A stretch of 64,000 nt of DNA from Hafnia psychrotolerans (GCF_014639435.1 NZ_BMFZ01000009.1:160432-224431); one strand, 5' to 3'. Shown: positions 27,774 to 36,224, numbered from the stretch's first letter. Notes: generated by a model not told the origin, from the letters alone. Numbers and translations: made by a program.

Positions 27774-28817
27774 ATGATTTGGCTTATGGAAGGTTTTGCT
27801 TCACAACGCGGCATTCTCCAGGCGTTACGTTGTGCCCTTACCGCAGAGAAGTGGTGTAACCGTCAGGGAACACCTCTGCAACTGATGGCATCACACCGGC
27901 ATTTTCGGCCGGAAATTACCCACCTGGCCGATGTTGAGCTACGCGAACCGGCGGATCCAACCCAGAAACTGGCATTTATTTTGGACACTATTGCCCGCTA
28001 TTCGGTCACGCTGATCCATGCTGGCCGCGCGGACCCGTGGTTCGAAGAGCATCGTTCGCAGATAGAAGCCCAAGGCGTAGTCCTGATTACCGGCACGCGG
28101 AGCCTTGAGAACCTGCTACTGGCTGACGACAAATACCGTTTTAGCCTGCAACTTGCGCAACACGGCATCGCCCATACTCCTGCCTGTCTGGTGGACTCTC
28201 TTCCCGCTCTGAAAGCAGCACTAAAAAGCATTAAATCTGATTTTACCGAGCTGTGTATCAAACCCAATCAGGGTATTTATGGCTGCGGTTACTGGCGTCT
28301 GGATGATCATGCATCAGCAGATTTGGTGCTGCGAAAACCCGAAACCCGGCGGATAAATACCCAAACTTATCTGGATATTGTGGAGAAAAGCGGTGGGCTG
28401 TCACAACCCATGCTCGTGATGCCTTACCTGCCGGGTCCGGAATGCAGCATCGATATGGTCACCGAACAGGGCCACACGCTGGCTGTACTGGGCCGACGTA
28501 AAAATAATGCCCTGCAGCAGTTTTTTACCGAAGGTGAAGAGGTCGAACTGGCCCGCCGGGTCGCGGCACTTTTGCATGCTGACGGCCTGATTAACGTTCA
28601 AACTCGAGCGGATCATGAGGGAAAACCGCGCGTGCTGGAATGCAATCTGCGTCCGAGCGGCGGTGTGCCTTATGGGCTTGAAAGTGGCATTAATTTACCT
28701 GCCATCATGGTGGCTTCGCGTCTGGGTTTACCGCTGTCTGCACAGAAACTCCATCACTGTAACGTCCGCATCCTCGACCATGCCGTCCACATTCCCAGCC
28801 CACGAGTTAACTCATGA
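27774..28817 (+). CDS. ATP-grasp enzyme of the ter-linked biosynthetic operon
   Basis: A 347-residue ATP-grasp ligase. It has a pre-ATP-grasp N-terminus (MIWLMEGFASQRGIL), the lysine of the ATP-binding lobe in FTELCIKPNQGIYGCGYW, the middle block MPYLPGPECSIDMV, and the metal-binding pair in PRVLECNLRPSGGVPYGLESGINLP. Proteins of this type occur in ter gene neighbourhoods, where comparative genomics predicted a nucleoside-like metabolite made by ATP-grasp, PRTase, HAD and lyase enzymes; the actual substrate is unknown. The stop overlaps the next start (ATGA). Confidence 0.85.
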   Translation: MIWLMEGFASQRGILQALRCALTAEKWCNRQGTPLQLMASHRHFRPEITHLADVELREPADPTQKLAFILDTIARYSVTLIHAGRADPWFEEHRSQIEAQGVVLITGTRSLENLLLADDKYRFSLQLAQHGIAHTPACLVDSLPALKAALKSIKSDFTELCIKPNQGIYGCGYWRLDDHASADLVLRKPETRRINTQTYLDIVEKSGGLSQPMLVMPYLPGPECSIDMVTEQGHTLAVLGRRKNNALQQFFTEGEEVELARRVAALLHADGLINVQTRADHEGKPRVLECNLRPSGGVPYGLESGINLPAIMVASRLGLPLSAQKLHHCNVRILDHAVHIPSPRVNS

Positions 28818-29986
28818 AAAATAAACCCGTCATTGACGACATCTGTCCGGATAAACGCCGAATAGATGAACACTATCAGGCCGTGCTCAGCGCGGGTGTG
28901 ATGTCATTGCAACTGCGCAGCCAGTCGGGCTGGAGCGCAAATACGCTGTTCGATATGGCCCAACGCCGCAATCCGCGCCGGGCATTCTTATTCGTCAGTA
29001 AAATTTTAGGCCGTCATATTCCCTGCTCTCCGAGGGTCATCCGCCAGGCCTTTACTGATCTTGCAGACAGTATTCCAGATGCACTCCCCGGCCCGATTCT
29101 GGTCACCGGCATGGCAGAAACCGCCGTCGGGCTGGCTGCTGGTGTGCACTCAGCCCTCTCACAGCGCTATGCCGATTGCATTCTGCTGACCACCACCCGC
29201 CATCCACTCGGCAGTGATTTGTTCTGCCGTTTCGAGGAGGAACATAGCCATGCCACCGCGCATTTAGTTCATCTCCCAACAGACCCAGCACTGCGGGAAA
29301 AGCTGTTACAGGCCCGCACGCTGGTCATGGTGGATGATGAAGCGACAACCGGGAAAACCTTTATCAATTTATTTAATGCGTTGAAAGAAGCCGGAATGAG
29401 CAAGCTGGAACACGTCGTTACCGCGACGCTCACCGACTGGTCGGAAAACGCCTTGTCAGGACAAATCAACCTGCCCGTCACCGCCGTCTCGCTTGCCAGC
29501 GGCCGTTGGCAGTGGGAGCCGGCAGCCTGTCCGCCGCCCATCAATACGCCCGACGTCAATGTCACGGCCTGCGGATCACAGCCACTCAACGCCATTGCGA
29601 ATCGGTGGGGACGAACAGGGGTCGAATTTCATACCCGATTATTGACAACCATGCCACCGCAGGAAGGCCAGCGCATTCTGGTACTGGGTTCCGGCGAATA
29701 TGTCTGGCAGCCCTATTTATTGGCGCAATGGCTGGAGGAGCAAGGAGCCGAGGTCTGTTTCAGTTCGACCACTCGCTCACCGGTCGCCATCGGCAACGCC
29801 ATTGGCTGTGCCATGAGTTTTACCGATAACTACGGCCTGGGCGTGCCGATGTATGTCTATAACGTCGATCCCGCACAGTGGGATCGGGTGATTCTATGTT
29901 CAGAGACACCGGCCGCTGCGTGGGATCCGGCTTTTCTGGCGCAATTTAAAAATCTGGAAATCAACGAGGCTCATCATGACTGCTAA
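28814..29986 (+). CDS. phosphoribosyltransferase-domain protein with C-terminal TRSP-type domain
   Basis: A 390-residue protein. The N-terminal half is a type I PRTase with the PRPP-binding motif LVMVDDEATTGKTF at residues 170-183 and the upstream block GPILVTGMAETAVGLAAGV. The C-terminal half (about 265-390; RILVLGSGEYVWQPYLLAQWLEE, TRSPVAIGNAI, TDNYGLGVPMYVYNV) is the domain found with PRTases in ter-associated operons. The predicted role is transfer of phosphoribose in the unknown metabolite pathway. It overlaps the ATP-grasp gene by 4 bases and the HAD gene by 11, so translation is tightly coupled. Confidence 0.83.
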   Translation: MKNKPVIDDICPDKRRIDEHYQAVLSAGVMSLQLRSQSGWSANTLFDMAQRRNPRRAFLFVSKILGRHIPCSPRVIRQAFTDLADSIPDALPGPILVTGMAETAVGLAAGVHSALSQRYADCILLTTTRHPLGSDLFCRFEEEHSHATAHLVHLPTDPALREKLLQARTLVMVDDEATTGKTFINLFNALKEAGMSKLEHVVTATLTDWSENALSGQINLPVTAVSLASGRWQWEPAACPPPINTPDVNVTACGSQPLNAIANRWGRTGVEFHTRLLTTMPPQEGQRILVLGSGEYVWQPYLLAQWLEEQGAEVCFSSTTRSPVAIGNAIGCAMSFTDNYGLGVPMYVYNVDPAQWDRVILCSETPAAAWDPAFLAQFKNLEINEAHHDC

Positions 29987-31889
29987 CATCGCCACGCGCC
30001 CGCTGATCTTCACCGATCTTGATGACACACTGTTTCAGACCGGCCGCAAAATCACCGATGCCTGCGAACGCCAGCTAAGCGTGCCGGGCGCACTCGACAG
30101 AAGCCTTGCGCCACGCAGTTTCATGACACCTCGTCAGCATAACTTAGTCCAGTGGATGCTGGACAGTGCAGAAACTATCCCGGTGACAGCACGGGGCACA
30201 GAGGAAATTGCCCGTGTTTGTATTCCCTTTGATTCATGGGCAATCACCACCCACGGCGCGGTGATTCTCACCCCTACAGGTCAAGCCGACCCGCAGTGGC
30301 AGCAGTTGATCACTGAGCAAATGCGCAGTTTTCTGCCAAGGTTGCTTGCGTTAGAACAGCACCTCAGCCGAATGCTCTCGGACCCGCAGGCGGTCTCGCC
30401 GCACTTACCTGTTGAAGCAGGATGGTGCCGGATGAATGAAGAGTACGGTATGCCGGTCTATCTGGTGATGAAGGTTAACGATAGTCAGCACCTTATCGCG
30501 CTGAATCACTATGCCGACTGGGTGAGTCAGACCTTCGATCTCGACGGGTTTTATGTGCACCGCAATGGCAATAACGTCGCCTGGCTGCCGAAATGCATTG
30601 AGAAAGCCCATGCGGTGAAATTCCTGCTGGAAAAACTACGTGCAGAAAACCCCGCCCGCCCGGCGCTGGGCTTTGGCGACAGCCTTTCAGATTTGAGTTT
30701 TATGCAGCAGTGCGATTTTCTGGCAATACCGCAGCGTAGCCAGCTGCTTAATACACTGGAAAGAGCACTGCCCGCCGTCCTCTCATCGGAGAGCCACATA
30801 CTGCAACCTGAATCAACGCCACAAACGCTGCTTTCGGGTTCCTACCCGCCTGGCGATATTCACTTTTTGCTCGCTCCGGTACAGATTGCATTCACCGCGG
30901 TGGAAGAGAAAGAGCGCCTGATTCAGAGCGGTGAAAAGCACTATTCTGAGATGCTGTCGCAAGAGCCGTCACCCTCTCACAAACATTTGTCGCTCTACCA
31001 GCATGCCATGACAGATTTTGGCCCACGTCTGGCCCATGAGATCACTGCGCTGGCGAAAGGTCTGGTGGCACAAGTGACCGCCAGACCGATTGTGCTGACC
31101 TCACTGGTAAGGGCCGGTGTACCGCTGGGAGTTTGCCTACTGCACGCTCTACGCGATATGCAAGTCGAGGCCGTGCATTACGGCATCAGTATTATTCGCG
31201 ACCGCGGGCTGGACGAAACCGCGCTGACGCACATTACCCGGCAACACGGCAGCGCGGGGGTGGTGTTTATCGATGGCTGGACCGGAAAAGGGGCCATTTC
31301 ACGCCAACTCACAGCCTCCCTGGCCAACCGGCCTGAGTTCGGCTCACCGCCCAGGCTGGCCGTGCTGGCTGATCCCGGAGGATGTGCGTGGTTGTCGGCG
31401 AGCGGGGACGATTGGTTGATGCCCTTCGGCATTCTCGGCGCACCGGTTTCCGGACTGGTCAGCCGTTCACTTTGGCGTGAAAGCGGTTTCCATGGTTCGA
31501 TGTTCTGCCAACATCTTCAGCCTTTCGATCTCAGCGCAAGTTTTGTCACGGCGGTCGACTCCCTGCGTCATCAGCAAACCGGGAATATCCCCGCGGCCCA
31601 TCCGCGTGAGGACGAAAAAAATGACCTGCAACGGTTGAGTGAGCAGGTCATAAACCGGCTTGCCGAACGCTTTAATGTTGGTTCGATCAACCATATAAAA
31701 CCCGGTATCGCCGAAGCGACCCGCGCGGTAATGCGCCGTGTACCGGATCATGTTCTGGTCACCAGTAAGCAAGATGCCGACGTCGCACTGCTGGTTCATC
31801 TGGCCGAAAGTTTGGGGATCCCGGTAGAAGAAGTCGGATCTGACATTGGGGTATATCGCGCCGTCACCCTGATTAAGCCTATTCCTTGA
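29976..31889 (+). CDS. HAD hydrolase - StiP (PRTase-like) - PELOTA RNA-binding fusion protein
   Basis: A 637-residue fusion. Residues 1-265 form a HAD phosphatase with motif I DLDDTLF (14-20) and motif IV GFGDSLSDL (232-240). Residues about 286-520 match the StiP family (SGSYPPGDIHFLL, GEKHYSEMLSQE, LTSLVRAGVPLGVCLLHAL, HYGISIIRDRGLD and a PRPP-loop-like VVFIDGWTGKGAIS). The last 90 residues (INHIKPGIAEATRAVMRRVPDHVLV...LGIPVEEVGSDIGVYRAVTLI) look like the PELOTA-type RNA-binding domain usually joined to StiP. I know HAD and StiP as partners in ter operons; here they share one chain. The RNA-binding end suggests the product or its target may be an RNA (inference). Confidence 0.82.
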   Translation: MTANIATRPLIFTDLDDTLFQTGRKITDACERQLSVPGALDRSLAPRSFMTPRQHNLVQWMLDSAETIPVTARGTEEIARVCIPFDSWAITTHGAVILTPTGQADPQWQQLITEQMRSFLPRLLALEQHLSRMLSDPQAVSPHLPVEAGWCRMNEEYGMPVYLVMKVNDSQHLIALNHYADWVSQTFDLDGFYVHRNGNNVAWLPKCIEKAHAVKFLLEKLRAENPARPALGFGDSLSDLSFMQQCDFLAIPQRSQLLNTLERALPAVLSSESHILQPESTPQTLLSGSYPPGDIHFLLAPVQIAFTAVEEKERLIQSGEKHYSEMLSQEPSPSHKHLSLYQHAMTDFGPRLAHEITALAKGLVAQVTARPIVLTSLVRAGVPLGVCLLHALRDMQVEAVHYGISIIRDRGLDETALTHITRQHGSAGVVFIDGWTGKGAISRQLTASLANRPEFGSPPRLAVLADPGGCAWLSASGDDWLMPFGILGAPVSGLVSRSLWRESGFHGSMFCQHLQPFDLSASFVTAVDSLRHQQTGNIPAAHPREDEKNDLQRLSEQVINRLAERFNVGSINHIKPGIAEATRAVMRRVPDHVLVTSKQDADVALLVHLAESLGIPVEEVGSDIGVYRAVTLIKPIP

Positions 31890-31904
31890 GCCGGAGATAA
31901 ATTG

Positions 31905-32849
31905 ATGAAAAAAATCACGCCCAATGACCTCGGGGCCACCATGTATGTTCCTGCCACGCATCCAGAACTGACGCGCATTGCCTGCGGAGAAAAATATCCG
32001 GAACTGTTGTCGATGGTGATCTGTCTGGAAGATGCCGTGCTGGATCGTGATATCCCGCAAGCGTTGAATAATCTGCGGGATACCCTGCTCGCGCTCAAAA
32101 GCCCGCGTCATTTCAACGATGGACCGCTAGTATTTATCCGACCACGAAGCACTGCCATGGCCGCCAGACTGGTGGCTGATAAAACCTTTTTATTGCATGC
32201 GGCTGACGGTCTGGTGTTGCCAAAGTTTAGGTTATCCTCACTCGATACCTGGCTGAGTATTACCGCTGGCACTCATCTGCTATGGATGCCCACACTGGAA
32301 GATGCCGAAGTGTATGACGTCACCAAAATGCAGCAGATGGCGGAAGCGCTGAAAGCCAAAGCCGCCGACCGCGTATTGGCGCTGCGTATTGGGGGTAACG
32401 ATCTGATGAGTGTATTGGGTTTGCGCCGGAGTAAAGAATATACCTTGTACGAAGGTCCACTCGGCTATGTGATCAAAATGCTGGTGAGTGTGTTCGGCGC
32501 ACAGGGTTTTGCCCTGACGTCTCCGGTGTGTGAGTTAATCGAACCCGACGACATACTCAGACGCGAACTCAAACAGGATGTTCTGCACGGGCTGGTGGGG
32601 AAAACGGCAATCCATCCCAGCCAGATCCCGGTCATCCATCATGCCCTGCGCGTGGCGCCCCGCGACTATCAGGAAGCATTACGCATCCTCAATGCAGACA
32701 GCGCGGTTTATAAATCCGACGGCGCTATGTGTGAACCCGCGACACACGTCAATTGGGCGCACCGGATTATTCAGCAGGGGAAAAGATATGGGTATGTGGA
32801 GACAAGCCATGGCGGGCAGGATCTGGGGGCTGCTGCCCAAACCGGCTAA
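31905..32849 (+). CDS. HpcH/HpaI aldolase / citrate lyase beta-like protein
   Basis: A TIM-barrel C-C lyase of the CitE-like family, 314 residues. Visible elements are LGATMYVPATHPEL at the N-terminus, the acidic metal site ICLEDAV, the IRPRS strand, the second acid in WMPTLEDAEVYD, ALRIGGNDLMSVLG and KTAIHPSQIPVIHHALR. It is the last gene of the five-gene operon, 15 bases after the fusion gene, with GGAG eight bases before the ATG. Its substrate is unknown; ter-linked CitE relatives are predicted to act on the same metabolite as the ATP-grasp/PRTase enzymes. The long inverted repeat starts seven bases after the stop. Confidence 0.84.
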   Translation: MKKITPNDLGATMYVPATHPELTRIACGEKYPELLSMVICLEDAVLDRDIPQALNNLRDTLLALKSPRHFNDGPLVFIRPRSTAMAARLVADKTFLLHAADGLVLPKFRLSSLDTWLSITAGTHLLWMPTLEDAEVYDVTKMQQMAEALKAKAADRVLALRIGGNDLMSVLGLRRSKEYTLYEGPLGYVIKMLVSVFGAQGFALTSPVCELIEPDDILRRELKQDVLHGLVGKTAIHPSQIPVIHHALRVAPRDYQEALRILNADSAVYKSDGAMCEPATHVNWAHRIIQQGKRYGYVETSHGGQDLGAAAQTG

Positions 32850-32855
32850 TGCTTT

Positions 32856-33527
32856 AACTTCAACTTCAAGACCTTGGGTTGCCACTCAAACTGGCTTTAA
32901 GGTCAAGACCTTGGGTTGCCACCCAAACTGGCTTTAAGGTCAAGACCTTGGGTTGCCACCCAAACTGGCTTTAAGGTCAAGACCTTGGGTTGCCACCCAA
33001 ACTGGCCCAAAGGGTCGCAGTCGCTCGACCCTTTGGAATCCCCGCTTTTTAAAAACAGCAGCTGCGCGAGTCACAATGGCCGTGTTTCAGTTACCTCGGT
33101 TATAGCCGCAAAATGTCGCCGCTTAGGCGGTCCCTTCACTTCGGGTTACAACCGCGTAAAAAGACCCGCGGTTTTCCACCTCTCGTTCAGCGTCATTTTT
33201 GAATGCGGCCGACACTTTTTTAAAAGACAAAACTTCTTTAAAGATAAAAGCAGACCAGGTTTTGAATTTGAATTTAAAGAAGCCGAGGCCGCGTTCAAAA
33301 CGACGTCGAGGGAGAGGCGTAAAACCGCGTGGGTTTTTACGCGGGTTGAAGCCCGAACAGAGAGCACCGCGCAGCGGCGGAGTTTGCGGCTATCACGCAG
33401 GCTTCTGAAACACGGCCATCCCCACTTGCGAAGCTGCTGTTTTTAAAAAGCTCGGATTCCAAAGGCCCGAGCGACTGCGGGCCTTTGGTCGGTGTGGGCC
33501 GACGCCCACGACCTTGAAGTTGAAGTT
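32856..33527. repeat. long imperfect inverted repeat (about 670 bp) with nested hairpins
   Basis: The left and right halves are reverse complements over long stretches. Perfect or near-perfect arm pairs include 32856-32870 with 33513-33527 (15 bp), 33044-33062 with 33433-33451 (19 bp), 33076-33090 with 33405-33419 (15 bp), 33102-33112 with 33383-33393, 33149-33162 with 33334-33348 (one bulge), 33167-33175 with 33321-33329, and 33233-33242 with 33273-33282 near the apex. Within the arms are local hairpins at 33007-33036 and 33459-33488. It fills the whole gap between the CitE-like gene and yegD. No known IS, REP or ERIC sequence is recognised. It could be a cruciform-forming DNA element, a MITE-like element or a large structured RNA; the sequence does not decide. 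Confidence 0.88.
32868..33006. repeat. 3.75 tandem copies of a 37-bp unit
   Basis: Copies begin at 32868, 32905, 32942 and 32979 (the last incomplete). Each unit contains the palindrome TTGGGTTGCCACCCAA, and the unit junctions create a second one, AAGGTCAAGACCTT, so the array is a chain of alternating small hairpins. The first copy differs by one base (CCACTC for CCACCC); the others are identical over their length. There are no spacers, so this is not a CRISPR array. It lies in the left arm of the long inverted repeat and has no counterpart in the right arm beyond a single GTGGGCGTCGGCCCAC hairpin. Confidence 0.93.
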
Positions 33528-33602
33528 GAATTCAAAATTGAATTTGAAATTAAAACCAAAACCACATACAGTCCTGCCCCTTCTTTGGCATGGGGAACAG
33601 TG

Positions 33603-34955
33603 ATGTTTATTGGATTTGACTACGGCACCGCAAATTGTTCAGTCGCCGTGATGCGCGATAATAACGCCCACCTACTGGCGTTAGAAAACAACGATCCTTA
33701 TTTACCCTCCATGCTGTGTGCGCCTACGCGTGAAGCGGTCAGCGAATGGCTGAACCGTCACGGGCAGGTTCCACCGGGCAGTGACGAAAACATTGCGCTG
33801 TTGCGCCGCAGTATCAGTTTCAACCGTGAGGAAGATATCCCGGTTAATGCCAACAGCGTGAATTTTGGTTTACGTGCTCTTTCGACCTATATGGAAGACC
33901 CGGAAGAAGTCTACTTTGTGCGCTCGCCAAAATCCTTCCTGGGTGCTAATGGGTTGAAACCACAGCAGATTGCACTGTTTGAAGATCTGGTCTGCGCCAT
34001 GATGTTTCATATCAAACGTCAGGCGGAAAACGCTCTGCAACAAAGCATCGAACAGACGGTGATTGGCCGTCCGATTAACTTTCAGGGCATGGGCGGCGAA
34101 GAAGCCAACCGCCAGGCGCAAGGAATTTTGCAACGCGCTGCCGAGCGGGCCGGTTTTCGCGATATCGCTTTCCAGTTTGAGCCTGTCGCCGCGGGTCTTG
34201 ATTTTGAAGCGACGCTGAGCGAAGAAAAAACCGTACTGGTCGTCGATATCGGTGGTGGAACCACCGACTGTTCAGTGCTGTTGATGGGTCCACAGTGGCG
34301 CGACAAAGCCGAACGCCAGCAAAGTTTGCTTGGCCACAGCGGCTGCCGCGTAGGCGGAAACGATCTGGATATTATGACCGCATTTAAGCAGCTGACCCCG
34401 CTGTTTGGTATGGGTAGCGAAACGGCGAAGGGCATTGCTATTCCATCCCTGCCTTACTGGAACGCCGTCGCGACCAACGACGTGCCTGCCCAGCTGGATT
34501 TCTACAGCGTAGCCAATGGTCGTATGTTGCGGGATCTAATCCGCTATGCTGCCCAGCCACAGCAGGTAAAACGCCTGCTGAAAGTACATCAACAGCGTCT
34601 GAGCTACCGGCTGGTACGGATGGCGGAAGAGAGCAAAATCGCGCTGTCTGAGCGTGAAAACGTCACAACGGCTCTGGATTTTATCGAAGCCGGCCTGACA
34701 GAAAATATCAGCCAGCAGCAGTTAAGTGATGCAATATCACAACCGCTGGCGCGCATTCAGGAGCAGGTGAATCTGGCACTCTCCACCAGCAATATCACGC
34801 CGGACCTGATTTACCTGACTGGAGGCAGCGCACGTTCACCGCTGCTGCGTGCAGCATTACAAGCGCAGCTACCCGGTATCCCGCTGGTCGGGGGTAATGA
34901 TTTTGGCTCAGTCACTGCCGGGCTGGCCCGCTGGGCGCAAACACTGTTCCGTTAA
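33603..34955 (+). CDS. yegD: Hsp70-family chaperone-like protein YegD
   Basis: A DnaK-type ATPase-domain protein without the usual substrate-binding lid; its clients are unknown. The 450-residue product is collinear with E. coli YegD: MFIGFDYGTANCSVAVMRD (phosphate loop 1), VIGRPINFQG, FEPVAAGLDFEATL, VLVVDIGGGTTDCSVLLMG (phosphate loop 2) and YLTGGSARSPLLRAAL (adenosine motif). The ATG at 33603 agrees with E. coli; the frame continues upstream into the inverted repeat but that is not coding. It lies beside alkA in E. coli, here behind the ter island. Confidence 0.95.
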   Translation: MFIGFDYGTANCSVAVMRDNNAHLLALENNDPYLPSMLCAPTREAVSEWLNRHGQVPPGSDENIALLRRSISFNREEDIPVNANSVNFGLRALSTYMEDPEEVYFVRSPKSFLGANGLKPQQIALFEDLVCAMMFHIKRQAENALQQSIEQTVIGRPINFQGMGGEEANRQAQGILQRAAERAGFRDIAFQFEPVAAGLDFEATLSEEKTVLVVDIGGGTTDCSVLLMGPQWRDKAERQQSLLGHSGCRVGGNDLDIMTAFKQLTPLFGMGSETAKGIAIPSLPYWNAVATNDVPAQLDFYSVANGRMLRDLIRYAAQPQQVKRLLKVHQQRLSYRLVRMAEESKIALSERENVTTALDFIEAGLTENISQQQLSDAISQPLARIQEQVNLALSTSNITPDLIYLTGGSARSPLLRAALQAQLPGIPLVGGNDFGSVTAGLARWAQTLFR

Positions 34956-34975
34956 CGGCCTATCCTCTGAAAGTA

Positions 34976-35012
34976 AAAAACCGCCTGTGTGCTCGTGCCA
35001 CAGGCGGTTTTT
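34976..35012. terminator. bidirectional rho-independent terminator between yegD and the aldo/keto reductase
   Basis: A perfect 14-base-pair stem AAAAACCGCCTGTG/CACAGGCGGTTTTT with a nine-base loop. The A and T tracts serve both converging genes. Confidence 0.95.
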
Positions 35013-35033
35013 ATTTTGAACACAGAGAGAGAA

Positions 35034-35987
35034 TTACTCGTTGCTGGCCTCGTTCAACGTGAGGATATCCGCATCGTCCAGCGTCAGATCAGCTGCTTTG
35101 GCCAGTTCATCCAACTGTTGCAGCGAGGTCGCACTGACAATAGGAGCGGTCACACTCGGGCGGGCAATCTGCCATGCCAGCGCGATTTGTCCCGGCTTAG
35201 CACCCTGTTTCTCCGCCACCTGATCGAGCGCAGCAAGAATCTTCAGCCCGCGATCATTGAGATACTTCTCGACAACTTGACCGCCGCGCTGACTTTTACT
35301 GGCATCGGCTTGAGTCCGGTATTTGCCGGTGAGGAAGCCGCTGGCCAGCGCGAAAAAGTTGATAACTCCCAGACCATTGTCCGAGACCACCTTCTCCAGA
35401 TCGTCTTCATACACGTTGCGATCGTACAGATTGTAGAGTGGCTGAAGGGTTTCATACCGTGCCAGACCATTATCCTGGCTGACTTTTAGCGCTTCACTCA
35501 GACGCGGTGCGCTGTAGTTTGAGGCCCCAATAGCCCGTACTTTGCCCTCTTTAATCAGCGCATCAAACGCTGCCATCGTTTCCGCCAGTGGCGTATCGGC
35601 GTCATCATCATGGGACTGATACAGATCGATATAGTCCGTTTGCAAACGGATGAGTGAGGCTTCAACCGCTTGCTTAATGTAACGAGGGGAAAGCCCCACT
35701 TTGCCTTCCCCCATTGGCTTACCCACCTTGGTGGCCAGGATAATCTGGTCGCGCTTGCCACTTTTTTTAAACCAGTTGCCGATAATCGTTTCAGACTCAC
35801 CACCGCTATTGCCCTCAGCCCAACGAGAATAGATGTCGGCGGTATCAATAAAGTTAAGTTTATGTTCAAGCAAGGCGTCGAGAAGGCTAAAAGATGTCGA
35901 TTGATCAACGGTCCAACCCAATACATTACCGCCGAACGTTAATGTCGGTACCTGAATACCGGAACGGCCCAGTTCTCATTTACTCAT
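35034..35987 (-). pseudogene. aldo/keto reductase with a TGA at codon 4
   Basis: A NADPH-dependent oxidoreductase of the aldo/keto reductase superfamily. The catalytic tetrad is visible: Asp in FIDTADIYS and the following Tyr, Lys in ILATKVGKP, His in DLYQSHDDD; IGASNYSA and WQIARPSVTAPIVSA follow. The natural start is the ATG at 35987, six bases after GGGAG, but codon 4 is TGA: the reading is MSK, stop, ELGRSGIQVPTLTFGGN and on in frame to 35034. One C-to-T change in a CGA arginine codon would explain it. The only in-frame alternative start is a TTG at 35921, which would remove the first strand of the barrel. Probably a recent nonsense mutant, unless there is read-through or a sequencing error. 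Confidence 0.75.
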
Positions 35988-36224
35988 GACGTACTCCCTT
36001 TTTATGAACAGATTAAAATGGCGTTGTCTGTGATGCATTAACGGAAAAAGAATAACAGTAGCACTCCGGCTCGTAATATCAGGTTAGGGAAGATGTTAAT
36101 GTGTTAGAAGATAAAAGTGACTCCTTATTTCCTCCATTTTTCATGCGCTGGCAATGACTACACTATCGCCTCCGACTCGGCTCAAAATGCCGTTGCCTTG
36201 GTCATCAATATAAAGAGTAAGATT

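Noticed and set aside
31467-32111. A 214-codon minus-strand frame opposite the HAD-StiP and CitE-like genes
   Set aside because: It covers the junction of two recognised genes on the other strand and resembles no family.
32868-33006. Possible CRISPR array
   Set aside because: The 37-bp units follow each other directly without spacers and no cas gene is present.
32916-33446. A 176-codon open frame across the inverted repeat region
   Set aside because: It has no ribosome binding site, begins in the tandem repeats, and codes for a sequence with a low-complexity, palindromic origin. The DNA is explained better by the inverted repeat.
36128-36152. BaeR box before mdtA
   Set aside because: TTTCCTCCAT and a following CTGGC resemble parts of the consensus but spacing and sequence do not fit well enough to list as a site.
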